This document shows, piece by piece, positions 1-8,138 of a stretch of DNA of 14,759 nt. Position 1 is the first letter of the stretch, and every line of letters begins with the position of its first letter. The notes below the pieces were generated by a model. It was not told the DNA's origin, made no database searches, and saw nothing but the letters and a program-made list of their open reading frames with translations. The translations under genes were made by a program, and so were the position numbers. The DNA is from Clostridiaceae bacterium (GTDB lineage Bacteria; Bacillota; Clostridia; UMGS1883; JAAYMJ01): the NCBI GenBank assembly GCA_012521455.1, contig JAAYMJ010000027.1:1-14759 (forward strand). Direction: 5' to 3'.

Positions 1-792
1 GCTGATAAGAAGGATGACGGAAAAATTAAATTGAATTTTTCAGCTTTGGACAAAGACTTTGATGAAAGTTTGGTTTTGGTGCCCCTACTTATCGCGTCAA
101 AATGGGGGGCATTAGGGAGTAAAACCCAGCATGGATACGGGGTTTTTGGTATAGAAGACGAAATAAAAACCGATGTTTCCCGTTTTACCCACTCAGTTGA
201 CAACATTATTAAAAAAAGGGCGGGTATGGGGTTTGGTTTAAGATGTAATGAAGGCTTTGGCGGCTTTCCAAATCTTTGTGAAATGTTTTTTGCCAAAGTC
301 CAATTTGAAACGGACAGCAATAATTGGAAGAATGGAATGAATGCCCCCGTCTTTTCCCGCAAAGTTAAAAAACTGATAAAGAATAACAGGAATATAAAAA
401 GAATTTGCGAAAACAATGAAAACATACAAAATTATTTGTTTGGCACAAAAAGGAAATTTTTTTTAAATGGAGAAGCTTTTTCAAAAATGTCTTCAAAAAT
501 CCATGTTTCAGGGGCTTATGAAGTTGGAAAAAATCTTTGGGAGTTCAGGGTCTGGGGCTGGATTGGGAAAAATGAGCTTCCAGAGAACTTTTGCAGGGAA
601 AAATTTCTCAATTCCTTAAAAAAGGCTTTGCAATATATAAATTCAGATTATTGGTCCAAAAAATTGGGAAAACAAACACAGAATTACAGCTTAAAAGCAT
701 GGAGGGAGTTTTCTTCTTACAGGGATACGGTTAAAAAAGAAGAAAACGAAAAAGAGTTCTTAAAAAGCCTCTTGTCCGGGGAGGGGGATTAA
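1..792 (+). CDS. cmr1: Cmr1-like RAMP subunit of a type III CRISPR effector (5' end outside window)
   Basis: The reading frame is open from base 1, so this is the last 263 residues of a gene that starts upstream; the TTG at 31 is not a credible start. A glycine-rich RAMP loop is visible near residues 35-47 of the fragment (WGALGSKTQHGYG), in the position and style of the Cmr1 loop that packs against the 3' end of the crRNA-target duplex. The rest is a long, lysine-rich helical C-terminal part, as in Cmr1. The stop is at 790-792 and the next gene starts 3 bases later, so it is the first visible gene of a tightly packed effector operon. Cmr1 normally caps the Cmr complex next to Cmr6. The assignment rests on the loop plus neighbours; another RAMP (Cmr6 group) is possible because the N-terminal half is missing. 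Confidence 0.72.
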   Translation, partial: ADKKDDGKIKLNFSALDKDFDESLVLVPLLIASKWGALGSKTQHGYGVFGIEDEIKTDVSRFTHSVDNIIKKRAGMGFGLRCNEGFGGFPNLCEMFFAKVQFETDSNNWKNGMNAPVFSRKVKKLIKNNRNIKRICENNENIQNYLFGTKRKFFLNGEAFSKMSSKIHVSGAYEVGKNLWEFRVWGWIGKNELPENFCREKFLNSLKKALQYINSDYWSKKLGKQTQNYSLKAWREFSSYRDTVKKEENEKEFLKSLLSGEGD

Positions 793-794
793 AG

Positions 795-1892
795 ATGAAA
801 TATGAAATAAAAAAAGATTATGACTTTTATAAGCGCTATAGAATAAATAGCGACGCAGATTTGGAGAATTTAATTGAGAGTTCGGGTAAGTATGAAGAAA
901 TAGAAGATTCATATACAAAGACTCTCCTTTTAGGCACTGCTTTAGATAAACAAAAAGACAAAGCAAAAGGGAGCCTTAAAAAAATCCTGCGTACATCAAG
1001 AAACAATAAAAGCCAGTACAATGAATATATTAAAAAAGTGTTGAAAGATGAAGATATATCATTACATATAATAAATTCCCCTATTAACTTAAACGGGCTT
1101 CCTTCCGGAAGCTGGGCTTTGGAAATTCCCATAACTTTAAAAACACCCTTTTTCTCAAGGGACGACACACCTTTTTATGTAAACGACAACCCTGTTAGGA
1201 AAGATAAAGTTTTTAAAACCCCGATAACTTCTGCCATGTCATGGAAAGGGAATTTAAGATGGGTCATGATGAAAGTTTTTTTGGAAAACGAAAAAGACCC
1301 CGATGAATTTGCAAAAATACGTTTTCAACATTCCCTTCTCTTTGGCACTGAAAAAGGATGGAATGAAAAATCCTCATGGACTAAATATCTGGACGGGCTT
1401 TGCAGTGGGGCAGAGCAGGTTTATAAAGAGTTAGTCAAAGATTTCTTTAAGGTAAAAAAAGCAGAAGACGCCCATTTTGAAGGAATGCTAAGGTTTTACC
1501 CCACTTTTTGGGACAAAATCGATATGACGGTTATAAACCCCCATGACCGAAAAAGCGGGGCAGGAAAAATTCCAATTAATTTTGAAGTGGTGCCAAAAGG
1601 GGCAAAGGGTGTTTTCAGACTGCTTTATGTTCCTATTTATTGGCTTGGTTTAGAGGATGAAGAAATCAAAAAAAGAGCGCTAAAGGATTTGTCCGATATA
1701 GTGCAAGCGGTTGAGATGATGATATTAACCTATGGGTTTTCGGCTAAAAAATCATTAGGATATGGGATAGGAGAAAATATTTGGGAAAAGAATTCAAGCA
1801 AAGTAGAAATAAAAGGATTTTTCAATGAACAAAAATTTGTAAGCTTTGACGAATTGAATGAGATTATTAGTGCATGGAGGGAAAAAATATGA
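795..1892 (+). CDS. cmr6: Cmr6-like RAMP subunit of the type III effector complex
   Basis: A 365-residue protein starting at ATG 795, preceded by a good ribosome binding site (GAGGGGG, 781-787) inside the end of the upstream gene. RAMP hallmarks: TPITSAMSWKGNLR near residues 142-155, the usual IPGSSLKG-type helix start; EGMLRFYPTFWD followed by INPHD near 229-251, which resembles the Cmr6 signature (F-x-A-x-P ... NPH); and a C-terminal glycine-rich loop SAKKSLGYGIG at 316-326. Cmr6 is a backbone subunit at the Cmr1 end of the complex. The first 95 or so residues are charged and helical and look like an extension compared with compact Cmr6 proteins. The stop codon overlaps the cas10 start as ATGA (1889-1892), implying translational coupling. 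Family-level call is good; the exact Cmr6 versus Cmr1 label is less sure because III-C RAMPs are divergent. Confidence 0.7.
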   Translation: MKYEIKKDYDFYKRYRINSDADLENLIESSGKYEEIEDSYTKTLLLGTALDKQKDKAKGSLKKILRTSRNNKSQYNEYIKKVLKDEDISLHIINSPINLNGLPSGSWALEIPITLKTPFFSRDDTPFYVNDNPVRKDKVFKTPITSAMSWKGNLRWVMMKVFLENEKDPDEFAKIRFQHSLLFGTEKGWNEKSSWTKYLDGLCSGAEQVYKELVKDFFKVKKAEDAHFEGMLRFYPTFWDKIDMTVINPHDRKSGAGKIPINFEVVPKGAKGVFRLLYVPIYWLGLEDEEIKKRALKDLSDIVQAVEMMILTYGFSAKKSLGYGIGENIWEKNSSKVEIKGFFNEQKFVSFDELNEIISAWREKI

Positions 1893-4800
1893 CCAATGTG
1901 CATGATAAAGCGGAAAATGAAAATGGTATATTGGAAAATTTAAAAAAGAACAGAATCCCCATCATCCTTTTTGAAATAGGCGCATATTTGCACCTTCTTG
2001 GAAGGTTTTCAAAAGAGTTTATTGAAGCCCAGGCGGAAAAGTCTTCACTAAGTTATGATTACAAAAAAATTTGTAAAGATGATTATTTTTTTGAGGGGAG
2101 TGAACTCCGTGACTTATTGATAAATAATTGGGCTATTTTTGATAAATTAACAAAAGCGATTCCCAATTTACAAACCGATAAAGTGATATGTTTTTCAGAT
2201 TTTATTGAAAAGCATGCTTGGAGTGATAAACCAAAAGGGCTTTTAAAAGTTTTATCGGACGCCCACGGGGTTGCATCAGGAATTGATAAAGGGTTAGCAG
2301 GAATGGGGAAAGATGTCAAAAAGCAAAGGAAAGAAAATACTTTTAAATCTACTGCTTTTGGATATGAAAAAGAAATAGAACTTTTGCAGGATGAAAACAG
2401 AAATTTTGTGTCCGACATTACAAAAATAGACAATGACAAAATAAAAAAGACTAAAAAGGAATTCTTTGATGGTCTTGTAGATGTCTTAAAAATAATAAAC
2501 GAAAATATAAACAAAAAGGAAGAAGAAAAAGAAAAATACGATAATATTTATTCTCAATATAAAAGGTTTGTTGAATTAATTAAAACATACTACCCCAAAA
2601 CCCTGGGGGAAACAAGAAGACCGATTAATGAAATAAGTCTTTACGATTATGCCCATCCGATTGCGTCTCTTACAAAATCAAACCTTATAAAAGTATTAGC
2701 GGAAGGTTGGTTTGAACCCAGGGGAAGGTCTAAGTGGAGAATTTTGAAAATAAATATTGAGACCATCGCTCTTTTATCAAAGGGTTTAAAAACTGGGGAC
2801 ATATTAGGGTATAAAAGCGCAATGGATGAAGCCTATGAAAAAATAAAAGAATTAATTGAATTTAAATATTGCTTAGGAAACGAAATATATCGGGACACAA
2901 CGGGGATATACTTTACTTTTCCAGCTTTTAAAAATTCTGATGATATAGATTATATAATAACTCTAATAACTGATGAATTAAAAAACTTAAATAGAATTGA
3001 CTTTAGTTTTCATGTTAGCGTTTCAGATGAAACGAGAACCTGCGTTATATTATCAAAAGAAATTGAAGATGGCCGCAAAAAAATGCAGTATCACCATGTG
3101 GCAGGTTTTGTGAAAAACCTTAAAGAACAAGCAAAAAAAAATAATATCGAAAAAACAGATGATAAGGACATTTGCCCTGTTTGCAGGATTAATTATAAAG
3201 AAAAAGGTGAAGAGAGATGTCAAAATTGTAACAAAAGGTATAGAAGTAGAGTTAATAATTGGAAAGAAGAAAAACAAGATAAAATAGAAACCATTTGGCT
3301 TGATGAAGTTGCTGATAAAAACGGCCGGGTTGCCCTAATTGTTGGACAGTTTGATTTAAGAAAATGGCTTTCTGAAGATGGGTTTGTGGGGACATTACTT
3401 TCAAGAAGTTTTGAAGAATGGAAAGAATCGGACTCAGTAAAAAGCAATTTAATTAAACTAAATATAAATTGTCTTAAAGATTTAGAAGAATTACTCTCAG
3501 ATTTTTTAAAAAATCCTAATAATTATATCAAAGATAATAAGTTAAATGAAGACGTAGATAATGCGTGGAAAGAGTTTTTTAATACTTTGGTTCATGTAGA
3601 AAAAAATAAAACAGCAAATGATTTTGCTAATGATTTTTGGACAGCCGTCGCATTACGCGACCCCACGGGGGAAGCGCTGAAATTGGGTCAGGACCAGTAT
3701 GAGGAAAAAGCAAAATACTTAGTCAGCCTTATATTCAGAAAACACCCGTTCCTTGCAAGGCTTTTTAGGATTTGGGGAACAACACAGGAATTCATTGAGC
3801 AGGAAATATTTGAAAACATTTTAAAAAATCATTGGAATTCGGACTTAAGAACCCAGCGCATTAAATTTGAAATTGACACAAAACAAATAAAAAAGGAAGA
3901 ATTCACCGCATTTGAGGTGGATATCGAAGGCACAAGGTTTAGCGCAGTTTTAACAAATAAAAATGATGGGGAATTTATAAGCGCGGTAAACCTTGAGTTA
4001 TTAACAAAATTTGGGAAAAGCGCTGAAGAAATATGCCAAAAACTAAAAGAGAAAAACATTAAGCTAAAAAGTGATAATCAAAGGTATTGGAGAAGCGCTA
4101 AAATTATTGAAGCAGGCCTTGCTGAAGATTTTGCTTCATACATACCCTACACAAAAATTTATGATTTTCCAGACCAGTTCATGGTGATGGTGCCTGCCTA
4201 TGACGCATTGGATATAGCAGAAGATATTTTAAATAAATATGAAGAACAATTTGGAAAAGTAATTGACAGGCTTCCGTTCCACATGGGGGTTATTGCCTTT
4301 GACCGAAGAATGCCCCTTTATGTGGCAATGGACGCAGGGAAAAAACTTTTGGATACTTTTAGAAATGAGGCTCAATCCCTTGAAGCAAAAGTAAAAAATG
4401 TAAATAATGATAAAACCAATAAAACTGTTGAGCTTGAAATTTTAAAAGAGGAATATTCAAAAGAGTCGTTTTTATGGAAGGTGCCGTACAATACAGGGGA
4501 TCCTTGTGTAGATGACAAGTGGTACCCATATATTAGGAATTTAAATGGCAAAGGAAGATCCAGTTCTTTTGATTACACAGGGGACGAGAATTATGTAACC
4601 CATGTGACAGAAATTAAAGCTGACGACGTAATTGAGTTTGAGCCTTCCTATTTTGAGTTAATGTATTTGGAACACTCCGCCGACAGGTACAAAGTTGGGG
4701 AAAAATTAATGCCGCTTCATTACATAAAGCGAATAAATGACCTTTGGAAAGAAATTAAGTGTAAGATTTCCTCAAAAACGTGGAGCACCTCCCAAATATA

Positions 4801-5020
4801 CGCGTTTAAAGATGAAGTTGAAAGAATAAAAAGCTTTAGCAAAAATTTGGGGTTTAAGAGCTTTGAAGATTTAATTGAAGATAATTTAATAAACATTTTA
4901 GGACTGTCAGAGAAAAACGGAAAAGAATTGTTTGACCAAATCAAGCGCTCATTAAAAGATGACAAAGGCTTGTTTGAACGGTGCTTATATTGGAACCTGC
5001 ATGTAAGAAAAGATAAATAA
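1889..5020 (+). CDS. cas10: Divergent Cas10 large subunit, Csx11-like (type III-C), with degenerate HD and GGDD motifs
   Basis: A 1043-residue protein. I chose ATG 1889, which overlaps the upstream stop (ATGA) and has GGAGGG at 1877-1882 six bases away; the ATG at 1874 would sit on that ribosome binding site. The N-terminal domain contains YLHLLGRFSKEF at residues 33-44, aligning with the Cas10 HD motif (LHDxGKF) but with Leu36 replacing the metal-binding Asp. H109 and SDAHGVASGIDKG at 123-135 look like remnants of the later HD-domain helices. A charged coiled-coil-like stretch lies near 170-235. A palm-like strand DTTGIYFTFP is followed by a CxxC-x11-CxxC zinc finger (C429, C432, C444, C447). 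The second palm starts at RVALIVGQFDL (D489), and its catalytic hairpin reads FPDQF (760-764) where active Cas10 has GGDD. Cas10 normally makes cyclic oligoadenylate and cuts ssDNA; both activities are predicted absent. Csx11-type Cas10 defines III-C. Confidence 0.85.
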   Translation: MTNVHDKAENENGILENLKKNRIPIILFEIGAYLHLLGRFSKEFIEAQAEKSSLSYDYKKICKDDYFFEGSELRDLLINNWAIFDKLTKAIPNLQTDKVICFSDFIEKHAWSDKPKGLLKVLSDAHGVASGIDKGLAGMGKDVKKQRKENTFKSTAFGYEKEIELLQDENRNFVSDITKIDNDKIKKTKKEFFDGLVDVLKIINENINKKEEEKEKYDNIYSQYKRFVELIKTYYPKTLGETRRPINEISLYDYAHPIASLTKSNLIKVLAEGWFEPRGRSKWRILKINIETIALLSKGLKTGDILGYKSAMDEAYEKIKELIEFKYCLGNEIYRDTTGIYFTFPAFKNSDDIDYIITLITDELKNLNRIDFSFHVSVSDETRTCVILSKEIEDGRKKMQYHHVAGFVKNLKEQAKKNNIEKTDDKDICPVCRINYKEKGEERCQNCNKRYRSRVNNWKEEKQDKIETIWLDEVADKNGRVALIVGQFDLRKWLSEDGFVGTLLSRSFEEWKESDSVKSNLIKLNINCLKDLEELLSDFLKNPNNYIKDNKLNEDVDNAWKEFFNTLVHVEKNKTANDFANDFWTAVALRDPTGEALKLGQDQYEEKAKYLVSLIFRKHPFLARLFRIWGTTQEFIEQEIFENILKNHWNSDLRTQRIKFEIDTKQIKKEEFTAFEVDIEGTRFSAVLTNKNDGEFISAVNLELLTKFGKSAEEICQKLKEKNIKLKSDNQRYWRSAKIIEAGLAEDFASYIPYTKIYDFPDQFMVMVPAYDALDIAEDILNKYEEQFGKVIDRLPFHMGVIAFDRRMPLYVAMDAGKKLLDTFRNEAQSLEAKVKNVNNDKTNKTVELEILKEEYSKESFLWKVPYNTGDPCVDDKWYPYIRNLNGKGRSSSFDYTGDENYVTHVTEIKADDVIEFEPSYFELMYLEHSADRYKVGEKLMPLHYIKRINDLWKEIKCKISSKTWSTSQIYAFKDEVERIKSFSKNLGFKSFEDLIEDNLINILGLSEKNGKELFDQIKRSLKDDKGLFERCLYWNLHVRKDK

Positions 5021-5034
5021 AAGGGGGATAAGAA

Positions 5035-6045
5035 ATGTTTAGCGGAAAATTGGAAGATGGCTTAAACTACTATAAAAAAACTTATTACGCTATTGCCACC
5101 GACCCGGTTCATATTGGGGCAGGGGGAGCAAGGCTTGAGAGGGTTGACCTTCCGATAATCAGGGAAACGGGAACGAATATCCCCAAAATCCCGGGCACGA
5201 CTTTAAGCGGGAACGCAAGGCTTTTTACCGCAATGGCAACGGCAAAGGATAAAAAAGAAGTATCTTTTTGCGCCGGAAGGGGCGGCGACGGAGGGGAAAA
5301 ACACTGCGGAAACGTAAATCCCGCCTGTCCTGTTTGCGTTCCTTTTGGCTTTTCAAAAGGAAGCCGCAGTTTGCAGGGGCTTGCACAGTTTTTTGACGCC
5401 CGTATCTTATTCTTTGCGGTATCTTCAATGGCAGGCCCTGTCTGGGTAACTTCCCCTTTGGCGCTGGAAGGGCTGGGAGTTGATGTTTCTCAGATTGAAA
5501 ATGACTATTTCTATCCTTTAGGGGGACAGTTAGATAATAAAAAAGTGCTAAACTTCGGGTGGATAATGTTAAACAGGGGGGACGGGCAATTTGATGAGAT
5601 AAAAGTTAAAATAAAGGAACTTCCCGTTCCTGAAATTGTCAAAAACAGGTTGGTGCTTGTTTCCGACGGGATTTTTCCCCACATAGTAAACGGCAACCTT
5701 GAAGTGAGGACTTCTGTTAGCATTGACCCGTCCACAGGGACAGCGGAAGAAGGTGCGCTATTTACATATGAAGCCATTCCTAGGGGAACGGTTTTAAAGT
5801 TTGACGTGGTTTATAATTCAGGAAAATTCTTTAAGGTTGAGGGGGAAGAACTCAAAACAGAAGATGGCGGGATTGTAAGCGCAGACTGGGTTAAAAACAA
5901 TGTGGAAAAAGGGCTGGGGCTTTTTGAAACGTTTGGTATTGGCGGAATGGGAACAAGAGGAATGGGCAGGCTTAAGGTTTTAAATCTTAAAACTGAAAAA
6001 GACGCTGATAACAAAGCAGACGGGGTTTTGAAAGGGGGCTTATAA
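5035..6045 (+). CDS. cmr4: Cmr4-like (Cas7 group) backbone RNase of the type III effector
   Basis: A 336-residue protein starting at ATG 5035 after AAGGGGGA. Cmr4 forms the helical filament along the crRNA and cuts target RNA every six nucleotides. The N-terminal block HIGAGGARLERVDLPIIRETG (26-46) matches the Cmr4 pattern HxGxG...VVDxPIQRE; D38 lines up with the catalytic Asp26 of Pyrococcus furiosus Cmr4, so target RNA cleavage should be intact. IPGTTLSGNAR (52-62) is the RAMP helix motif. ETFGIGGMGTRGMGRL near the C-terminus is the glycine-rich loop. An inserted segment has C79, C91, C98 and C101 (C-x11-C-x6-C-x2-C) and could bind zinc. The gene is less A-rich than cas10. Stop is 1 base before the cmr5 start. 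Given the inactive-looking Cas10, this subunit is probably the only nuclease in the visible complex. Confidence 0.85.
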   Translation: MFSGKLEDGLNYYKKTYYAIATDPVHIGAGGARLERVDLPIIRETGTNIPKIPGTTLSGNARLFTAMATAKDKKEVSFCAGRGGDGGEKHCGNVNPACPVCVPFGFSKGSRSLQGLAQFFDARILFFAVSSMAGPVWVTSPLALEGLGVDVSQIENDYFYPLGGQLDNKKVLNFGWIMLNRGDGQFDEIKVKIKELPVPEIVKNRLVLVSDGIFPHIVNGNLEVRTSVSIDPSTGTAEEGALFTYEAIPRGTVLKFDVVYNSGKFFKVEGEELKTEDGGIVSADWVKNNVEKGLGLFETFGIGGMGTRGMGRLKVLNLKTEKDADNKADGVLKGGL

Positions 6046-6046
6046 T

Positions 6047-6478
6047 ATGCAAAACTTGGACAGGCTTGGGGCGGAGTATGGGTCCAATATAGCAAAAAAT
6101 GTAAGAAGCAAACTTGGAAATTATAAAGCCGCTGAAACCTTAATTACAAAAGCGTTGGGCGTTTTGCAGGAACAGGGGCTGTACGCCCTTGGGCTTTTTT
6201 GTGAGTCAAGGGGAAATGATGAAAAAGGAGGGGCCATTGAAATACTAAATCAGGCGGCAAAAATGTTGGAAAAAGAACTTGAGCCTATAATAGATGATAA
6301 AGATACCAAACAAAATGATAATTTTTGTCAGAGTAAATTTTTCAAACTTATTGATAAAATAAACGGGCTTGATAATTTAATGCTTGCCGCAAAAGTGATG
6401 GAAAAAGCCTTGATTTACGCAAGATACCGCGCAAAAGCCATGAAAAAAATAGAAAATGAAAGCATAACTAATTCATAA
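6047..6478 (+). CDS. cmr5: Cmr5-like small subunit (Cas11) of the type III effector
   Basis: A 143-residue, almost entirely alpha-helical protein without catalytic motifs. Start ATG 6047 sits 1 base after the cmr4 stop, with GGGGG at 6034-6038. Size, position after cmr4 and the C-terminal helix DKINGLDNLMLAAKVMEKALIYARYRAKAM (in two adjacent helical runs) fit Cmr5, the small subunit that lines the inner filament and contacts the target strand. It is somewhat longer than typical Cmr5; the extra length is a charged linker (residues 81-98, DDKDTKQNDN and around) between the two helical halves. The call depends on context as much as on sequence because small subunits are poorly conserved. Confidence 0.75.
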   Translation: MQNLDRLGAEYGSNIAKNVRSKLGNYKAAETLITKALGVLQEQGLYALGLFCESRGNDEKGGAIEILNQAAKMLEKELEPIIDDKDTKQNDNFCQSKFFKLIDKINGLDNLMLAAKVMEKALIYARYRAKAMKKIENESITNS

Positions 6479-6507
6479 AAAAGCCGTAAAAAAGAAGGTG
6501 AGTGAAA

Positions 6508-7518
6508 ATGGCGGATAATTTATTCTGGCACCTTTATTTGTTGGAATACAGGCTTAAAACCCCCCTACATATTGGGCGTAAAAAAGTTTTAAATTTGCTT
6601 TTGACAAGGGAATATATCCCCGCAAAACCCTTTAGGGGCGCGCTTGTTGCAAAATTTGCGCGGGATTTGGGCTCAAGGAATTATGACGCAATCGGGAATT
6701 TTTTTAAAAAGGCCATGAGGTTTGGGTATTTTTACATATTGGATAAAGGCAAAAATGTATCATTACTTGCCCCTAAATTTACAAATGAAGGTTTAAAGTT
6801 TGGAATGCTTGTTAATGATGTAAAAACAAGTTCCTCAGGCGAAAATTCATGCTCAAATAAAAAAGAATACTATTACAATGAATTTGCAAAAAAGTACATA
6901 ACTTCACAAGCTTTTGCCGCAATTGATCCCAATTCCCTTGGCACAGAAGAAGGAATGCTGCATGAAGTGGAATTCATAAGCCCATATACATTGGAAGAAA
7001 AAAGCAAACCTGTTTTATTCCGCGGACTTATTTGGGTATCAAATTTTTCCGACGGCAATTTTTGTATTGAAGATATTAATGAAAATGACTTTACAATAAG
7101 GGACAAGCACAAAAACACAAGCGTTAATTTTTCGCAAGTGGCAGGTTCTTTGCAAATCGGGGGAGAGAGGAAATACGGTTTTGGGCTTTTTGAATTATAT
7201 AAAAGCATAAAGGAAGTAAAAAGTAACGATTTATCAAGTTTAGGTTTTAGTGGGTTCTGGGAAGAAAGGGATTGCGAAGTTTATGTAAACTTAAAAGAAA
7301 ATTCCCACATTTGGTCCCACGCTAAATGCGGTTTTGAAAGTTCAAACTTAAAAATAAAAGGGGAAATAGAGCCTTTTATCGGCAGGGACTGGAGTCCAAA
7401 AGGCGCAGGGCGCAAATTGAATGACAGCGGTTTTTGCTGGGTTCCGGGCTCAGTTTTAGAAATGGGTACTTCATTTAAAATTTCCAATGAGCTTGGGCTG
7501 TGGGAAGCAGCCGAATAG
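6508..7518 (+). CDS. cmr3: Cmr3-like RAMP (Cas5 group), last gene of the type III operon
   Basis: A 336-residue RAMP. I start at ATG 6508 because AGAAGGTGA (6493-6501) lies six bases upstream; the in-frame GTG at 6502 touches that site. The N-terminus reads LLEYRLKTPLHIGRKK (11-26), then EYIPAKPFRGALVAKFARDLG (35-55), a RAMP strand-loop-helix. A glycine-rich loop QIGGERKYGFG lies near 215-226, and a second motif EPFIGRDWSPKGAGRKL lies near the C-terminus. In Cmr complexes Cmr3 is the Cas5-like subunit that holds the crRNA 5' tag next to Cas10. No other gene in the window fills that role, which supports the assignment. Alternative: another RAMP such as a Csx10-type protein. The gene is 29 bases after cmr5 and is followed by a terminator at 7564-7593. 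Confidence 0.6.
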   Translation: MADNLFWHLYLLEYRLKTPLHIGRKKVLNLLLTREYIPAKPFRGALVAKFARDLGSRNYDAIGNFFKKAMRFGYFYILDKGKNVSLLAPKFTNEGLKFGMLVNDVKTSSSGENSCSNKKEYYYNEFAKKYITSQAFAAIDPNSLGTEEGMLHEVEFISPYTLEEKSKPVLFRGLIWVSNFSDGNFCIEDINENDFTIRDKHKNTSVNFSQVAGSLQIGGERKYGFGLFELYKSIKEVKSNDLSSLGFSGFWEERDCEVYVNLKENSHIWSHAKCGFESSNLKIKGEIEPFIGRDWSPKGAGRKLNDSGFCWVPGSVLEMGTSFKISNELGLWEAAE

Positions 7519-7563
7519 TTTGAGGTAAAAAAGAAAATACTTTGCAATATTATTTCCCACACA

Positions 7564-7593
7564 AAAAGAGGAAAGCTTTGGCTTTCCTCTTTT
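7564..7593. terminator. Bidirectional rho-independent terminator between the cmr operon and cotJC
   Basis: A perfect 13-bp stem (AAAAGAGGAAAGC at 7564-7576 and its complement at 7581-7593) encloses a TTTG loop. The A/T-rich stem base gives T-runs on both strands, so it can end the rightward cmr transcript, whose last stop is at 7518, and the leftward cotJC transcript, whose stop is at 7611. Confidence 0.9.
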
Positions 7594-7610
7594 ATATATA
7601 GGTAATAAGG

Positions 7611-8117
7611 TTATTTTTTATTGTTGTTATTAAACGCAAACATGGTTTTTTGCAAGTTTAATTCCTGCACGCGGCGCAACGCCTCGCCGAAGCGCTGGAA
7701 GTGCACAACCTCACGTTCCCTTAAGAACCTGATGGGGTCTTTAACGTCGGGGTCGTCGCAAACCCTTAGTATATTGTCATAAACCGCCCTTGCTTTTTGT
7801 TCTGCGGCCAAATCCTCAACCAAGTCCGCGATTGGGTCGCCTTTGCTTTGGATATACGCGGCGGTAAACGGAACGCCAGACGCGTTTGCAGGATAAATAG
7901 CATTCCCGTGGTCAATGAAGTAGTCGCCCATGCCTTGCTTTTCAAGCTGTTCGGGAGATAGTCCCCTTGTTAACTGATGAACGATTGTACCAATCATCTC
8001 AAGGTGGCCCAATTCTTCGGTGCCAATATCGTTAAGTATTGCCTTGGTGTAATTATCAGGCATTGTGAAACGCTGGCTTAAATATCTTAAAGACGCAGCA
8101 AGTTCACCATCAGGACC
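7611..8117 (-). CDS. cotJC: cotJC 3' part: Mn-catalase-like spore coat protein, interrupted by a recombinase element
   Basis: This is the downstream part of cotJC. Read leftward from the junction at 8116-8117 it encodes GGPDGELAASLRYLSQR and then MPDNY to the C-terminus FNNNNKK. There is no native start codon: the ATG at 8063 is codon 49 of the full gene. Mn-catalase ligands are recognisable in rebuilt numbering: E35 (GEL), E65 and H68 (EELGH), E136 (AAEQKA) and H169 (EREVVH), matching the spacing known for Lactobacillus plantarum Mn catalase. REREVVHFQRFGEAL is a typical CotJC C-terminal block. CotJC is a spore coat component in Bacillus and Clostridioides. In the arrangement given here the gene cannot make a complete protein; joining base 8115 after the GG at 11422-11423 gives an open frame of 198 codons plus stop. 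See the 5' part at 11422-11513. Confidence 0.95.
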   Translation of the reverse strand, partial: GPDGELAASLRYLSQRFTMPDNYTKAILNDIGTEELGHLEMIGTIVHQLTRGLSPEQLEKQGMGDYFIDHGNAIYPANASGVPFTAAYIQSKGDPIADLVEDLAAEQKARAVYDNILRVCDDPDVKDPIRFLREREVVHFQRFGEALRRVQELNLQKTMFAFNNNNKK

Positions 8118-8138
8118 GCCTTATGGCATGTGGTTATT
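8096..8138 (-). other. attR: right hybrid attachment site at the cotJC 3' junction
   Basis: Leftward reading gives a 21-base phage-type arm (8138-8118), the GG crossover dinucleotide (8117-8116) and then cotJC sequence from TCCTGATGGTGAACTT (8115 down). The phage arm matches the arm of attL as an imperfect inverted repeat, 16 of 21 positions by eye. The arm also encodes the last five residues and stop codon of the recombinase. Confidence 0.85.

Noticed and set aside
1..7518. A CRISPR repeat array or tRNA/rRNA genes within or beside the cas operon
   Set aside because: No regularly spaced repeats and no tRNA-like cloverleaf were seen by eye in the gaps, which are all short.
1..7518. Subtype III-A (Csm) or III-D assignment
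   Set aside because: Six-gene composition with Cmr1-, Cmr6- and Cmr4-like proteins and a Csx11-like Cas10 fits the Cmr-type III-B/III-C branch; loss of GGDD favours III-C.
7611..8063. 150-residue CotJC starting at ATG 8063 as a complete protein
   Set aside because: Clear CotJC sequence continues upstream of that ATG to the junction at 8117, including the first Mn ligand, and there is no ribosome binding site at 8063.
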